A stretch of DNA of 64,000 bases from Agromyces lapidis. Lineage in GTDB: Bacteria > Actinomycetota > Actinomycetes > Actinomycetales > Microbacteriaceae. The stretch is from NCBI RefSeq assembly GCF_009749405.1, contig NZ_WBIQ01000002.1:372001-436000 (forward strand), read 5' to 3'. The translations under genes were made by a program, and so were the position numbers. Shown piece by piece: positions 36,953 to 44,742 of this stretch. The notes below the pieces were generated by a model, which was not told the origin of the DNA, did not search any database, and saw only the letters and a program-made list of their open reading frames with translations. Each line of letters opens with the position of its first letter. The first letter of the stretch is position 1.

Positions 36953-38317
36953 CTAGAACGCGGCGTCGAGCTCTCGCGTGCGGGCGTCGTTCGCGACGAG
37001 CATCGCCTGCGTGACGGCCGCCCGAACGCTGCCCGCCTCGACGTCGAGGATCGTCGTGTAGCCGAGCCGCCGGGCCTCGGCGGCCCGCTGCTTGGCGGCC
37101 GTGACTGGGCGCACCTCGCCGGCGAGGCTGATCTCGCCGAAGGCGGCGAGCTCGTGCGGCACGGCGGAGTCGCGCATGGCCGAGGCGATGGCGACGGCGA
37201 TCGCGAGGTCGGCGCCCGGCTCGCTCAGCCGCACCCCGCCCACGGTCGAGACGTAGACATCGTGCTCGCCGAGCGCCTTGAGGCCGGCGCGACGCTCGAG
37301 CACGGCGATGATCATCGCGACGCGGGCGGGGTCGACCCCGTTGACCACGCGGCGGGGCTGCGGCGCCTTCGTCGACACGACGAGTGCCTGCACCTCGACG
37401 GGGAGCGCACGGCGGCCCTCGAGCGCGACGGTGACGCAGGTGCCGCTGACGAGGCTGCGGCCGCTCGAGAGGAAGAGCCCCGAGGGGTCGGGTACCTCGG
37501 CGATGCCGTCGCCCGTCATCTCGAAGCAGCCGACCTCGTCGGTCGGACCGAAGCGGTTCTTGAGCGCCCGCACGAAGCGCAACGCCGTCTGGCGGTCGCC
37601 CTCGAACTGGCAGACGACGTCGACGAGGTGCTCGAGTAGGCGCGGGCCCGCGATGGAGCCGTCTTTCGTGACGTGCCCGACGAGCAGCACGGGCAGGTGC
37701 CGCTCTTTCGCGACGCGGATCAGGGTCGACGCGACCTCGCGCACCTGGCTCGGCTGCCCGGGCAGCCCGTCGGAGAGCGAGGACGACACCGTCTGCACGG
37801 AGTCGACGATGAGCAGATCGGGTCGGGTGGCGTCGACCTGCCCGAGGATCGTCGCGAGGTCGGTCTCGGCGGCGAGGTACAGCTCGCCGTGCAGGGCGCC
37901 GGTGCGACCGGCGCGCAGCCGCACCTGGGCCACCGACTCTTCTGCCGTGACGTAGAGCACGCGGCGACCGGTCGCGGCGACCCGCGCGGCGACCTCGAGC
38001 AGCAGGGTCGACTTGCCGACGCCGGGTTCGCCCGAGAGCAGGATCGCGGCACCCGCGACGATGCCGCCGCCCAGCACGCGGTCGAACTCGCCGATACCGC
38101 TCGGCCGGTGGGCGGCGTCGGCCGTCTCGACGTCGACGATCGGCCGCGCGGTGCGCGCCTCGCCGAGCTGCACGGCCTGCACCGCACGCACGATGCCGGT
38201 CTTCTCGGCCGCCTCGACGACGGTGCCCCATTGCTGGCATTCGACGCAGCGGCCGACCCACTTGACGGTCGACCAACCGCACTCGGTGCAACGGAACGCG
38301 GAGGTGGGTCGGGCCAT
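36953..38317 (-). CDS. radA: DNA repair protein RadA
   Basis: RecA-like helicase that promotes branch migration in recombinational repair. 454 residues from ATG 38317: an N-terminal C4 zinc finger (Cys10, Cys13, Cys24, Cys27), Walker A GEPGVGKS at 96-103, the RadA-specific KNRFG motif and a C-terminal Lon-protease-like domain ending LVANDARTRELDAAF. Left-facing, 9 bp from the SGNH hydrolase gene upstream, so possibly co-transcribed. Confidence 0.96.
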   Translation of the reverse strand: MARPTSAFRCTECGWSTVKWVGRCVECQQWGTVVEAAEKTGIVRAVQAVQLGEARTARPIVDVETADAAHRPSGIGEFDRVLGGGIVAGAAILLSGEPGVGKSTLLLEVAARVAATGRRVLYVTAEESVAQVRLRAGRTGALHGELYLAAETDLATILGQVDATRPDLLIVDSVQTVSSSLSDGLPGQPSQVREVASTLIRVAKERHLPVLLVGHVTKDGSIAGPRLLEHLVDVVCQFEGDRQTALRFVRALKNRFGPTDEVGCFEMTGDGIAEVPDPSGLFLSSGRSLVSGTCVTVALEGRRALPVEVQALVVSTKAPQPRRVVNGVDPARVAMIIAVLERRAGLKALGEHDVYVSTVGGVRLSEPGADLAIAVAIASAMRDSAVPHELAAFGEISLAGEVRPVTAAKQRAAEARRLGYTTILDVEAGSVRAAVTQAMLVANDARTRELDAAF

Positions 38318-38326
38318 GCCCCGAGA

Positions 38327-39157
38327 CTACCGGCGGCCTCCGACAACGGCGGAGGCGGCGAGGGCGGCCGGCTCAGGGCCGAGCGCGTCGAGCCGGGCCG
38401 CGACGAGCGGCCGGAAGGCCTCCGCCCAGACGGCATACCCGCTGTCGTTCGGGTGGAACATGTCGCGCGCGAACTGCGTCAGGATGCCCGGCAGTCCCTG
38501 GCGGCGGGTCGCCTGGTGCAGGGGCGCCACCGCGAGTCCGCGCGAGCGGGCGGCGGCACGGAGCATCCGATTCGCCTCGGCGACCCTGCGCTCGTTGCGC
38601 GGGAAGTGGAAGCACGGCAGCTCGCCGACGATCGCATGCCCCGGCAGCTCGTCGAGGATGGTCCGCAGATTGCGGTCGAAGGCGGAGGCGTCCCATTCCG
38701 CGATGTCGTTGGCGCCGATCGCGACCGTGACGACGTCGGGCGAGAGGGTTCGGAGGCGCGGCAGCTGGTCGCGCACGGCGAGCCCGGTGGTCGCGCCCGA
38801 GACGCTGAGGTTCACGGTGCGGATGCTCCGCGCCGAGGCCGCGCGCATCCCCTCCGCGAGCACGCCGACGTAGCTGCGATCGGGCCGGGACGCGCCGATG
38901 CCCTGGGCGGCCGAGTCGCCGAGGGCGACGTAGAGCAGCTCGCCGTCGGCCGCACCGTGCTCGCGCCACCACTTCGAGTGCACGGGCAGGGTGTCGTTGA
39001 GCGCACCGCGGCGGAGCTCCATCCGCTCGCGGAAGGGGCGAACTCCCGCCGTGCCGAGCACCGTCGACATCGCGAGCGAGGTGCCCGCGGCGAGTGCGCG
39101 TGCCGAGTTGCGCGGCCGGGGCGGCGCGAAGGCGGTGGCGAGGGGAGCGGTGGTCAT
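38327..39157 (-). CDS. SGNH/GDSL-type hydrolase
   Basis: 276 residues from ATG 39157. Block I has YVALGDSAAQG with the nucleophile near Ser82, then GANDIAEW (block III) and MFHPNDSGY with the catalytic Asp/His pair (block V). The Ala-rich N-terminus with a weak hydrophobic stretch could be a signal anchor, but no clear cleavage site is seen. Likely an esterase or lipase of unknown substrate. It is just upstream of radA on the same strand. Confidence 0.88.
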   Translation of the reverse strand: MTTAPLATAFAPPRPRNSARALAAGTSLAMSTVLGTAGVRPFRERMELRRGALNDTLPVHSKWWREHGAADGELLYVALGDSAAQGIGASRPDRSYVGVLAEGMRAASARSIRTVNLSVSGATTGLAVRDQLPRLRTLSPDVVTVAIGANDIAEWDASAFDRNLRTILDELPGHAIVGELPCFHFPRNERRVAEANRMLRAAARSRGLAVAPLHQATRRQGLPGILTQFARDMFHPNDSGYAVWAEAFRPLVAARLDALGPEPAALAASAVVGGRR

Positions 39158-39359
39158 GCCGTGACGGTATCCGCGCCCGCTTCGAGGTCGCTGGGCGGCG
39201 GCTGGGCGCCGGCTGGGCTTTCGATGACGAAACGATCACGGCGAGGATGCCACGTGGCCGACGAGCGCGCGAACTCGCTGAACTCGCCGCTGATCAGGGG
39301 AGAAGTGCCCGAAGCGGCGATGCCCGAACCGAACCGAGGCCCCGGGGCGTCCACTCGTT

Positions 39360-39388
39360 TTGGCAGTCTTGCTCTCGTCGCCTACTAT
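39360..39388 (+). promoter_or_regulatory. Housekeeping promoter of the tRNA-Ser gene
   Basis: -35 TTGGCA (39360-39365), 17-bp spacer, -10 TACTAT (39383-39388). The tRNA begins eight bases after the -10 box. The best sigma-70-type promoter in the window. Confidence 0.75.
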
Positions 39389-39395
39389 TGATCCC

Positions 39396-39485
39396 GGTAC
39401 CGTGTCCGAGCGGCCGAAGGTGCAACTCTCGAAAAGTTGTGTGCGTGAAAGCGCACCGTGGGTTCAAATCCCACCGGTACCGCCA
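39396..39485 (+). tRNA. tRNA-Ser (anticodon CGA)
   Basis: Acceptor stem GGTACCG (39396-39402) pairs with CGGTACC (39475-39481), then G discriminator and encoded CCA (39483-39485). The anticodon loop CTCGAAA gives CGA at 39430-39432, reading UCG, a favoured serine codon at high GC. A long variable arm (GTGCG...CGCAC) and GGTTCAAATCC T-loop confirm a class II serine tRNA. Confidence 0.97.
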
Positions 39486-39486
39486 C

Positions 39487-39519
39487 AGAACCCCGCGATC
39501 GTCATGATCGCGGGGTTCT
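39487..39519 (+). terminator. tRNA-Ser terminator
   Basis: 14-bp stem: AGAACCCCGCGATC (39487-39500), loop GTCAT, complementary arm 39506-39519, followed by TCTGTAT. Directly after the tRNA. Its right half is repeated at 40872-40893. Confidence 0.88.
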
Positions 39520-39546
39520 TCTGTATCCGGGCAGGAGTTCGAGATC

Positions 39547-40032
39547 TCACTGCACGGGCTGTCGAAGCTCGGTCGTCGCGGCACCGGCAGGAACGGCGGC
39601 GGAACGGGGCCAGGTCCAGGCGGAGCGCAGGACGAAGGCCAGGAGCAGCAACTCGAGCCCGATGGAGATGCCGTAGAAGCCGGCCCACTCCCAGGTCGTC
39701 CCTGCCGCGTTGAAGACCGTGTAGGGGATGAGGAGCGATGCGACGACGAGGTTCGCGGCGCGGTTCACCCGGGCGGGCAGCGTCATGGAGAGCGCGACCA
39801 TCATCGCCGGGATCGAGACGGACACGAGGACGACGGTCAGCAGCGTCGAGCTGACGTCGAACCGCCACATGAGCCCGTTCAGGATGCCGTCGACGACACC
39901 CGGCTTGTAGAAGTTGAGGACGTCGACGTAGACGTAGAGGAACATGAAGCTGGCCCATGCGGCGGCGAGCTTGGCCTGCACCGGGAGAGGCCGGTCGTCG
40001 AGCGGGCGCGGGGTGTTCGTTCGGATGGTCAT
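39547..40032 (-). CDS. DUF6326 family membrane protein
   Basis: 161 residues from ATG 40032. Four helices; opens with the family-like KLAAAWASFMFLYVYVDVLN, then VDGILNGLMW, VSVSIPAMMVALSMTLPARVNR and IPYTVFNAAGTTWEW. The function is unknown. It diverges from a TetR gene, and three repeated operator sites lie between them, so it is very probably the TetR target. Confidence 0.8.
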   Translation of the reverse strand: MTIRTNTPRPLDDRPLPVQAKLAAAWASFMFLYVYVDVLNFYKPGVVDGILNGLMWRFDVSSTLLTVVLVSVSIPAMMVALSMTLPARVNRAANLVVASLLIPYTVFNAAGTTWEWAGFYGISIGLELLLLAFVLRSAWTWPRSAAVPAGAATTELRQPVQ

Positions 40033-40093
40033 CGGTTCTTCCTTCGAGGCGAGCGGTCCGTCCGCCGGATGCCAGGAGGTCTGGGCGGCCGAC

Positions 40094-40150
40094 GCGTACG
40101 CCGTACGCGTACACTGTACTCTCGCGCGTACGGTGTACGCTTGTCAAGCA
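40094..40150. promoter_or_regulatory. Three TetR-type operators GCGTAC-N3-GTACGC
   Basis: Perfect copies at 40094-40108 (spacer GCC) and 40136-40150 (spacer GGT). A third at 40107-40121 has one changed base in its right arm (GTACTC). The two perfect sites are 42 bp apart centre to centre, about four helical turns. They lie between the divergent DUF6326 and TetR genes. Confidence 0.8.
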
Positions 40151-40172
40151 GATCGAGAGGGTGAGGAGACCC

Positions 40173-40850
40173 GTGACTGCGATGGAGCAACGCCAGATCG
40201 CGTCGGACGCGGGGCTGAGCAGGCAGCGGGTGGTCGACGAGGCGATCCGGCTCGCCGACCGCGAGGGGGCCGACGGGCTGAGCATGCGCCGGCTGGCCGG
40301 CGCGCTCGGCGCGGGTGCGATGTCCCTCTACCGCTACGTGGCGAGCAAGGAGGAGCTGCTGGACTCCATGATCGACCTCGTCTTCGACGAGATCGAACTC
40401 CCGTCCACGGCGACCGACTGGCAGTCGGCGATGCGACGGCGCGCGGTCTCCGCCCGACAGGTGCTCGCTCGCCACCCGTGGGCGATCCCGCTGATGGAGT
40501 CGCGGACATCGCCGGGGCCCGCGAACCTCCGCCACCGCGAAGCGGTCACCGCCTGTCTGCGGAGGGCCGGCTTCACGGTGGTGATGGCGACGCACGCCAA
40601 CTGGTTGCTCGACAGCTACGTCTACGGATTCGCCCTGCAGGAGGCGAGCCTGCCGTACGACACCGCCGAGGTGCTCGCGGACCTGGCCGAGAACGTCTTC
40701 CTGCCCCAGCTCCCTCCCGACGAATACCCCTACCTCAACGAGTCCGCCGCGGCCCTCGTCGCTGCCGGCTACGACCCCGCGGAGGAGTTCGTCTTCGGCC
40801 TCGACCTCCTCCTCGCCGGCCTCGAGCCGCTGCGAGCCTCTGCAGGGTGA
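40173..40850 (+). CDS. TetR/AcrR family regulator
   Basis: 225 residues from GTG 40173, chosen because GAGGAG lies five bases upstream; ATG 40182 is an alternative. The N-terminal HTH reads LSRQRVVDEAIRLADREG, LSMRRLAGALGAGAMSLYRYVASKEELLD; the C-terminal part matches the TetR-type (tetracyclin-repressor C) ligand domain. It diverges from the DUF6326 gene, and the three sites at 40094-40150 are likely its operators. Confidence 0.9.
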   Translation: MTAMEQRQIASDAGLSRQRVVDEAIRLADREGADGLSMRRLAGALGAGAMSLYRYVASKEELLDSMIDLVFDEIELPSTATDWQSAMRRRAVSARQVLARHPWAIPLMESRTSPGPANLRHREAVTACLRRAGFTVVMATHANWLLDSYVYGFALQEASLPYDTAEVLADLAENVFLPQLPPDEYPYLNESAAALVAAGYDPAEEFVFGLDLLLAGLEPLRASAG

Positions 40851-40913
40851 TGCTCACTGAGCGTCGCGCTCCGATCGTATGATCGCGGGGTTCGTTGTTT
40901 CTCGGGAGGCGCC

Positions 40914-41453
40914 ATGTTCGACGCGGTGGAACTCGACGACGGGGTCGTCATGCGGCTGCTCGCTGCCGGCGACGGTCCGGCGCTCGCCGCGGCCTACTCG
41001 CGCAATCGCGAGCACCTCGCCCCCTGGGAGCCGCTGCGCACACCCGAGTTCTTCACCCCGGCCTGGCACCACCGCGACGTCGCCGGGGCGATCGCTCGCA
41101 TCCATGCCGGCACCTCGGTGCCGTTCGTGCTCGCCCAGGGCGAGCAGATCGTCGGGCGCGTGAACCTCTCCGATCTCGTGCGCGGCGTGTTCGAGAGCGC
41201 CCACCTCGGCTACTGGGTCGATGAGCGCTTCGTCGGGCGGGGGCTCGCCACGACGGCGGTCGGCGTCGCCCTGCACCACGCCCGCGCCGCCGGACTGCAT
41301 CGGGTGCAGGCCGGCACGCTCGTGCACAACACGGGATCGCAGCGGGTGCTCGAGCGCAACGGCTTCGAACGGTTCGGGCTCGCCCGCCGCTACCTGCGCA
41401 TCGCGGGGGAGTGGCAGGACCACGTGATGTACGAGCGGCTGCTCGACGAATGA
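40914..41453 (+). CDS. GNAT acetyltransferase, RimJ/RimL type
   Basis: 179 residues from ATG 40914 with GGGAGG upstream. It opens like RimJ-type enzymes (RLLAAGDGPALAAAYSRNREHLAPWEP), and the CoA loop is VDERFVGRGLATTAVG, followed by TLVHNTGSQRVLERNGFERFG. Probably acetylates the N-terminus of a ribosomal or other protein; the substrate is unknown. Confidence 0.9.
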   Translation: MFDAVELDDGVVMRLLAAGDGPALAAAYSRNREHLAPWEPLRTPEFFTPAWHHRDVAGAIARIHAGTSVPFVLAQGEQIVGRVNLSDLVRGVFESAHLGYWVDERFVGRGLATTAVGVALHHARAAGLHRVQAGTLVHNTGSQRVLERNGFERFGLARRYLRIAGEWQDHVMYERLLDE

Positions 41454-41519
41454 GCCGACACCTGGGGGCGTGCGATCACGGGCGCCGGTGGTAGCGTGAC
41501 ACCGTCGGGAGGAGGCGTC

Positions 41520-41813
41520 GTGATCGAGTTCATCGGCGCGCTGCTGCGCTCGCTGCAGGCTTCGCTCGAGCTCTCGCTCGCCTCGAACGGCCTGCTCGCG
41601 GTGCTCCTCATGGGCGTCGTCGGCGCCGCGGCCGTCGCGGTCGTGGTCATCGCGTGCCGTGCACTGCCCGTGCTCGTCGCGGCCGACGCCAGCGGCGCCG
41701 CGCGCCGGCTCCGGCAGACCGCCGACCCCGGGCTCCTGCTCTCCCAGAGCGACCCCGATGCGCCGGGGCGTGCCCGGCCGAGGGCACCGGGTCGCGGCCT
41801 CGCGGCCGCGTAG
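41520..41813 (+). CDS. DUF6412-like small membrane protein
   Basis: 97 residues from GTG 41520, which has AGGAGG upstream. One long hydrophobic stretch (GLLAVLLMGVVGAAAVAVVVIACRALPVLVAA) follows an amphipathic N-terminus. The C-terminal tail LLLSQSDPDAPGRARPRAPG is typical of proteins encoded ahead of the YidC paralogue in Microbacteriaceae, as here. The function is unknown. Confidence 0.7.
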   Translation: MIEFIGALLRSLQASLELSLASNGLLAVLLMGVVGAAAVAVVVIACRALPVLVAADASGAARRLRQTADPGLLLSQSDPDAPGRARPRAPGRGLAAA

Positions 41814-41942
41814 CGCCCGTCCCGCCTCCGCCGACCCGCATCGTCGTCTCATGACGTGCGCCGCCGGCGACTCCTCGGCGATGTTCGGCGACCCTTCGCG
41901 GCCAGACGGAATCCCGTTTCGCCGACCGCAAAGGACTCACCC

Positions 41943-42758
41943 ATGGATCTCTACGCCTTCCCGCCCATCGCCGCACTCCTCGACGGAGCGCACGCCCTCC
42001 TCATGGGCCTCGCCGACCTCCTCGCGCCGTTCACCGGGGCCGCGAGTGCCGCAGCAGCCATCGTGCTCGTCACGCTCCTCGTCCGTACCGCGCTCATCCC
42101 CGTCGGCGTTTCGCAGGCGAAGGCCGAGCAGGGGCGAGCCCGGCTCGCACCGAGGCTCGCCGAACTGCAGCGCAAGCACGCCAAGCACCCCGAACGCCTG
42201 CAACGGGAGATGATGGCGCTCTACCGCGACGAGGGCACGAGCCCGTTCGCGGGCTGCCTGCCGATGCTCGCCCAGGCGCCCGTCGTCGGCGTCATCTACG
42301 CCCTCTTCATCCTGCCCACGATCGCCGGCCACGAGAACGCGCTGCTCCAGGAGACGCTCGCGGGCGTTCCGCTCGGCTCGAGCCTCGCGGGTTCGGTCTT
42401 CGACGGCACGCTCACGGCCGGGGGCTTCGCGGAGTTCGCCACGATCATCCTCTCGATCGCGCTCGTCGGCGAGGTGACGAGGCGGGTGTTCCGGGCGCAG
42501 GCGCCGGCGGTGCCCGCGGCCTCCTCGGCACCCGCACGGCGGCCGGCGGGCGGCGCGCGGGACGCGGCATCCCTCTCGCCCCTCTCGACCGCCGGCGCCC
42601 AACGGATGCTCGGCCTCCTGCAGTTCGTCACCGCGGTCATCGCGGTGTTCGTGCCGCTCGCCGCGGGCCTCTACCTGCTCGTCACGGTCGCGTGGACGCT
42701 CGCGCAGCGCATGCTGCTCCGTCGGGTCTACCCGCTGCCACAGCCGAATCCGGCCTGA
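41943..42758 (+). CDS. YidC/Oxa1-family membrane insertase (second paralogue type)
   Basis: 271 residues from ATG 41943 with AAAGGA upstream. About five helices; has the YidC core TLLVRTALIPVGVSQAKA, a charged cytoplasmic loop LAPRLAELQRKHAKHPERLQREMMALYRDEG and FAGCLPMLAQAPV. It lacks the large periplasmic domain and the long basic tail of the main YidC. It sits with DUF6412 rather than at the rpmH-rnpA locus, so it is probably a specialised paralogue. Confidence 0.88.
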   Translation: MDLYAFPPIAALLDGAHALLMGLADLLAPFTGAASAAAAIVLVTLLVRTALIPVGVSQAKAEQGRARLAPRLAELQRKHAKHPERLQREMMALYRDEGTSPFAGCLPMLAQAPVVGVIYALFILPTIAGHENALLQETLAGVPLGSSLAGSVFDGTLTAGGFAEFATIILSIALVGEVTRRVFRAQAPAVPAASSAPARRPAGGARDAASLSPLSTAGAQRMLGLLQFVTAVIAVFVPLAAGLYLLVTVAWTLAQRMLLRRVYPLPQPNPA

Positions 42759-42863
42759 TCCGGGTGTTCCGCCCAGCCGTCGCGTGCGGACGACACGCGC
42801 GGCAAGGGCTTGCCCCGCAGACGCCGCGGTGCCAACGTTGGACCATCGAACGAAGGAGCAACC

Positions 42864-43136
42864 ATGAGTTTCCTCGCGTTTCTGATCCTCGGCCTGATCG
42901 CCGGGGCCATCGCCAAGCTGATCCTGCCCGGCAAGCAGGCGGGCGGCTGGTTCATCACCCTGCTGCTCGGCGTCGTCGGGGCCCTCCTCGGCGGCTGGCT
43001 GGGCAGCCTCATCCTCAATCGCCCCCTGACGGAGTTCTGGGACCTCGGTACCTGGCTCCTCGCGATCGGCGGCTCGATCATCGTGCTGCTCATCTGGGGA
43101 CTCGCCACGCGCGGAAGCCGCAACAGCGCGGCCTAG
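42864..43136 (+). CDS. GlsB/YeaQ/YmgE family membrane protein
   Basis: 90 residues from ATG 42864 with AAGGAG upstream. Three helices with the Gly-rich family pattern GLIAGAIAKLILPGKQAGGW and GVVGALLGGWLGSLI. These are called transglycosylase-associated or stress-response envelope proteins, though no enzymatic activity is established. A bidirectional terminator follows. Confidence 0.9.
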   Translation: MSFLAFLILGLIAGAIAKLILPGKQAGGWFITLLLGVVGALLGGWLGSLILNRPLTEFWDLGTWLLAIGGSIIVLLIWGLATRGSRNSAA

Positions 43137-43146
43137 TCGCCGTGGG

Positions 43147-43177
43147 GGAAGCGGATGCTCCGTGGGCATCCGCTTCC
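43147..43177. terminator. Convergent terminator with GCGGATGC core
   Basis: Perfect 12-bp stem GGAAGCGGATGC (43147-43158) with its complement at 43166-43177 and loop TCCGTGG. It separates the GlsB-like gene from the left-facing amidotransferase gene. Confidence 0.8.
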
Positions 43178-43192
43178 TCTCGGCGCGCCGGC

Positions 43193-43942
43193 TCAGCGCC
43201 AGTCGCCGTCGGCGAGCTCGACGAAGCGGGCGAGCAGTCGCTGCGGTTCGGTGACGCTCGCGGAGTCGAGCCGCGCGCTCACCTCGCGCAGCTCGCTCGC
43301 CGGGAAGTAGCCGTGGTGGCGGTAGACCTGCGCCCGGGCGATGAAGTCGGCCGTGGTCACCTCGGGATGGAACTGCGTCGCGTAGAGACGGGCGCCGGCC
43401 CGATAGATCTGCACGGGGCATCCGGCCGAACTCGCGAGGAGCACGGCGCCGTCGGGCAGCTCCTCGACCGACTCCTTGTGGCCGACGAGCGCATCGAACC
43501 GGCGCGGCAGCGCCCCGACGAGCGGGTCGGCGGCGCCCTCCTCGGTCAGGGTGATCTCGACCGCCGCGGCGTTCTCGCCGTGCAGGGTGCCGACGGCACC
43601 GCCGAGCACCCGGGTGAGCACGCCGATGCCGTAGCAGGTGAAGAGCAGCGGGAACCCCGACTCGAGCGCCCACTCGGCCAGCTCGGAGAGCTCCGCCTCG
43701 ACCCTGCGCTGCACCGCGTGCTTGTTCGCCTCGGGCGTCGTCACGTTGTACGGGCTGCCGCCGACGACGATGCCGGCGTACGCGGCGAGCGGCAGCTGCC
43801 TGAGCGACTCGACGTCGAGACGGTGGTGCTCGAGCCGGCTCGCATCGAGCCCGGTCGCCCGCCGCACCGACTCGTACTCGGGGCCGACCGCCTCGATCTC
43901 GGGGCGCGCCGAGATGAACAGGAACGGCGCGGGCGCGGTCAT
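43193..43942 (-). CDS. Class I glutamine amidotransferase-like protein
   Basis: 249 residues from ATG 43942. Triad: Cys near residue 103 in LLFTCYGIGVL, and His and Glu in YATQFHPEVTT. It resembles free-standing GMP-synthase-type amidotransferase domains that act on glutamine or gamma-glutamyl compounds. No synthetase partner is adjacent. It overlaps the start side of the LysR-effector gene's end by four bases (ATGA), so the two are co-transcribed. Confidence 0.9.
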   Translation of the reverse strand: MTAPAPFLFISARPEIEAVGPEYESVRRATGLDASRLEHHRLDVESLRQLPLAAYAGIVVGGSPYNVTTPEANKHAVQRRVEAELSELAEWALESGFPLLFTCYGIGVLTRVLGGAVGTLHGENAAAVEITLTEEGAADPLVGALPRRFDALVGHKESVEELPDGAVLLASSAGCPVQIYRAGARLYATQFHPEVTTADFIARAQVYRHHGYFPASELREVSARLDSASVTEPQRLLARFVELADGDWR

Positions 43943-44679
43943 CGACCCTTCCTCCGGCCGCGCTGCGAGGCGGCCCGGGCGGATGCGCTCTTGCTTGACC
44001 GCCCGGACGCGCTCTTGCCGGTGCTCTTGCCCGAGCCCTTGCCGGTCTTCCCGGTGCCCTTGCCGCCGCCGCGGGCCGCCTCGGCCGCACGGCGTTCGGC
44101 GGCCGCCTTCTTCGCCGCCTTCGCAGGCGAGAGCTCCGGCGTCTCGTCGGCGCGCGAGCTGCGGGCGGTGCGGCCCCGCACCACGCCGACGAACTCCTGG
44201 ATGTCGTCGTCGTCGCGCTCCGTGCGCCAGACGAGGGCGATCCGCGTCGACGGCGCGTCGACGAGCGGGATCGCGACGACGTCGCGCCGCTGGTGGAGCC
44301 GTGCGATCGAGTGCGGCACGATCGCGTAGCCGGTACCGGCCGCGACGAGCTCGAGCGTCATCGCCGGGTCGGGCTGCACGGGGGCGAGCGCCTCTCCGGC
44401 GAGATCGGCCAGGGCGAGCTCGGCCTCGTCGGCGAAGGGATGCTCCTTCGGCAGCGCGACGACGGCGAGCTCCTCCCAGAGCCGGATGAGGTGGAGCCCG
44501 TCGGTCTCGACCGGCAGCCGCACGAAGGCGAGGTCGACCTCGCCCTGCCGCAGGCGCTCGAGCTGCACGTGCTCATCGACCCTGGCGGCCTCGAGCGGCA
44601 GGTCGGGGCGACGCTCGCCCCATGCGCGCAGCCACTTCGCCGGCGAGACGCCTGCAACGTAATCGAGCCGCAATGCCAT
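43939..44679 (-). CDS. LysR-type effector-binding domain without a DNA-binding domain
   Basis: 246 residues from ATG 44679. Residues 1-175 match the LysR substrate-binding domain (LRLDYVAGVSPAKWLRAWGER, RQGEVDLAFVRLP, ELVAAGTGYAIVPHSIA). No winged helix precedes it, and upstream sequence belongs to the divergent gene. The C-terminal 60 residues are a basic, low-complexity Gly/Lys/Ser tail (GKGTGKTGKGSGKSTGKSAS) that could bind nucleic acid. The divergent DUF5997 gene may supply the DNA-binding part (inference). Confidence 0.82.
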   Translation of the reverse strand: MALRLDYVAGVSPAKWLRAWGERRPDLPLEAARVDEHVQLERLRQGEVDLAFVRLPVETDGLHLIRLWEELAVVALPKEHPFADEAELALADLAGEALAPVQPDPAMTLELVAAGTGYAIVPHSIARLHQRRDVVAIPLVDAPSTRIALVWRTERDDDDIQEFVGVVRGRTARSSRADETPELSPAKAAKKAAAERRAAEAARGGGKGTGKTGKGSGKSTGKSASGRSSKSASARAASQRGRRKGR

Positions 44680-44742
44680 TCGGCTCCCCCTTGTTCCCTG
44701 CGTGCGGATGCCTCTCAGGCTACCGTCGGCTACGGTTGCAGG

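Larger units (their letters stand above)
39496..40893 (+). repeat. Direct repeat of the tRNA terminator region flanking the DUF6326/TetR module
   Basis: CGATCGTC + ATGATCGCGGGGTTC at 39496-39518 recurs as CGATCGT + ATGATCGCGGGGTTC at 40872-40893, identical except for one missing C. The span between the copies contains only the left-facing DUF6326 gene and the right-facing TetR gene. Confidence 0.7.

Noticed and set aside
39396-40893. Full integrative island at tRNA-Ser
   Set aside because: No integrase, no repeat of the tRNA 3' end, and only two small genes; the terminator repeat is reported more cautiously as a finding.
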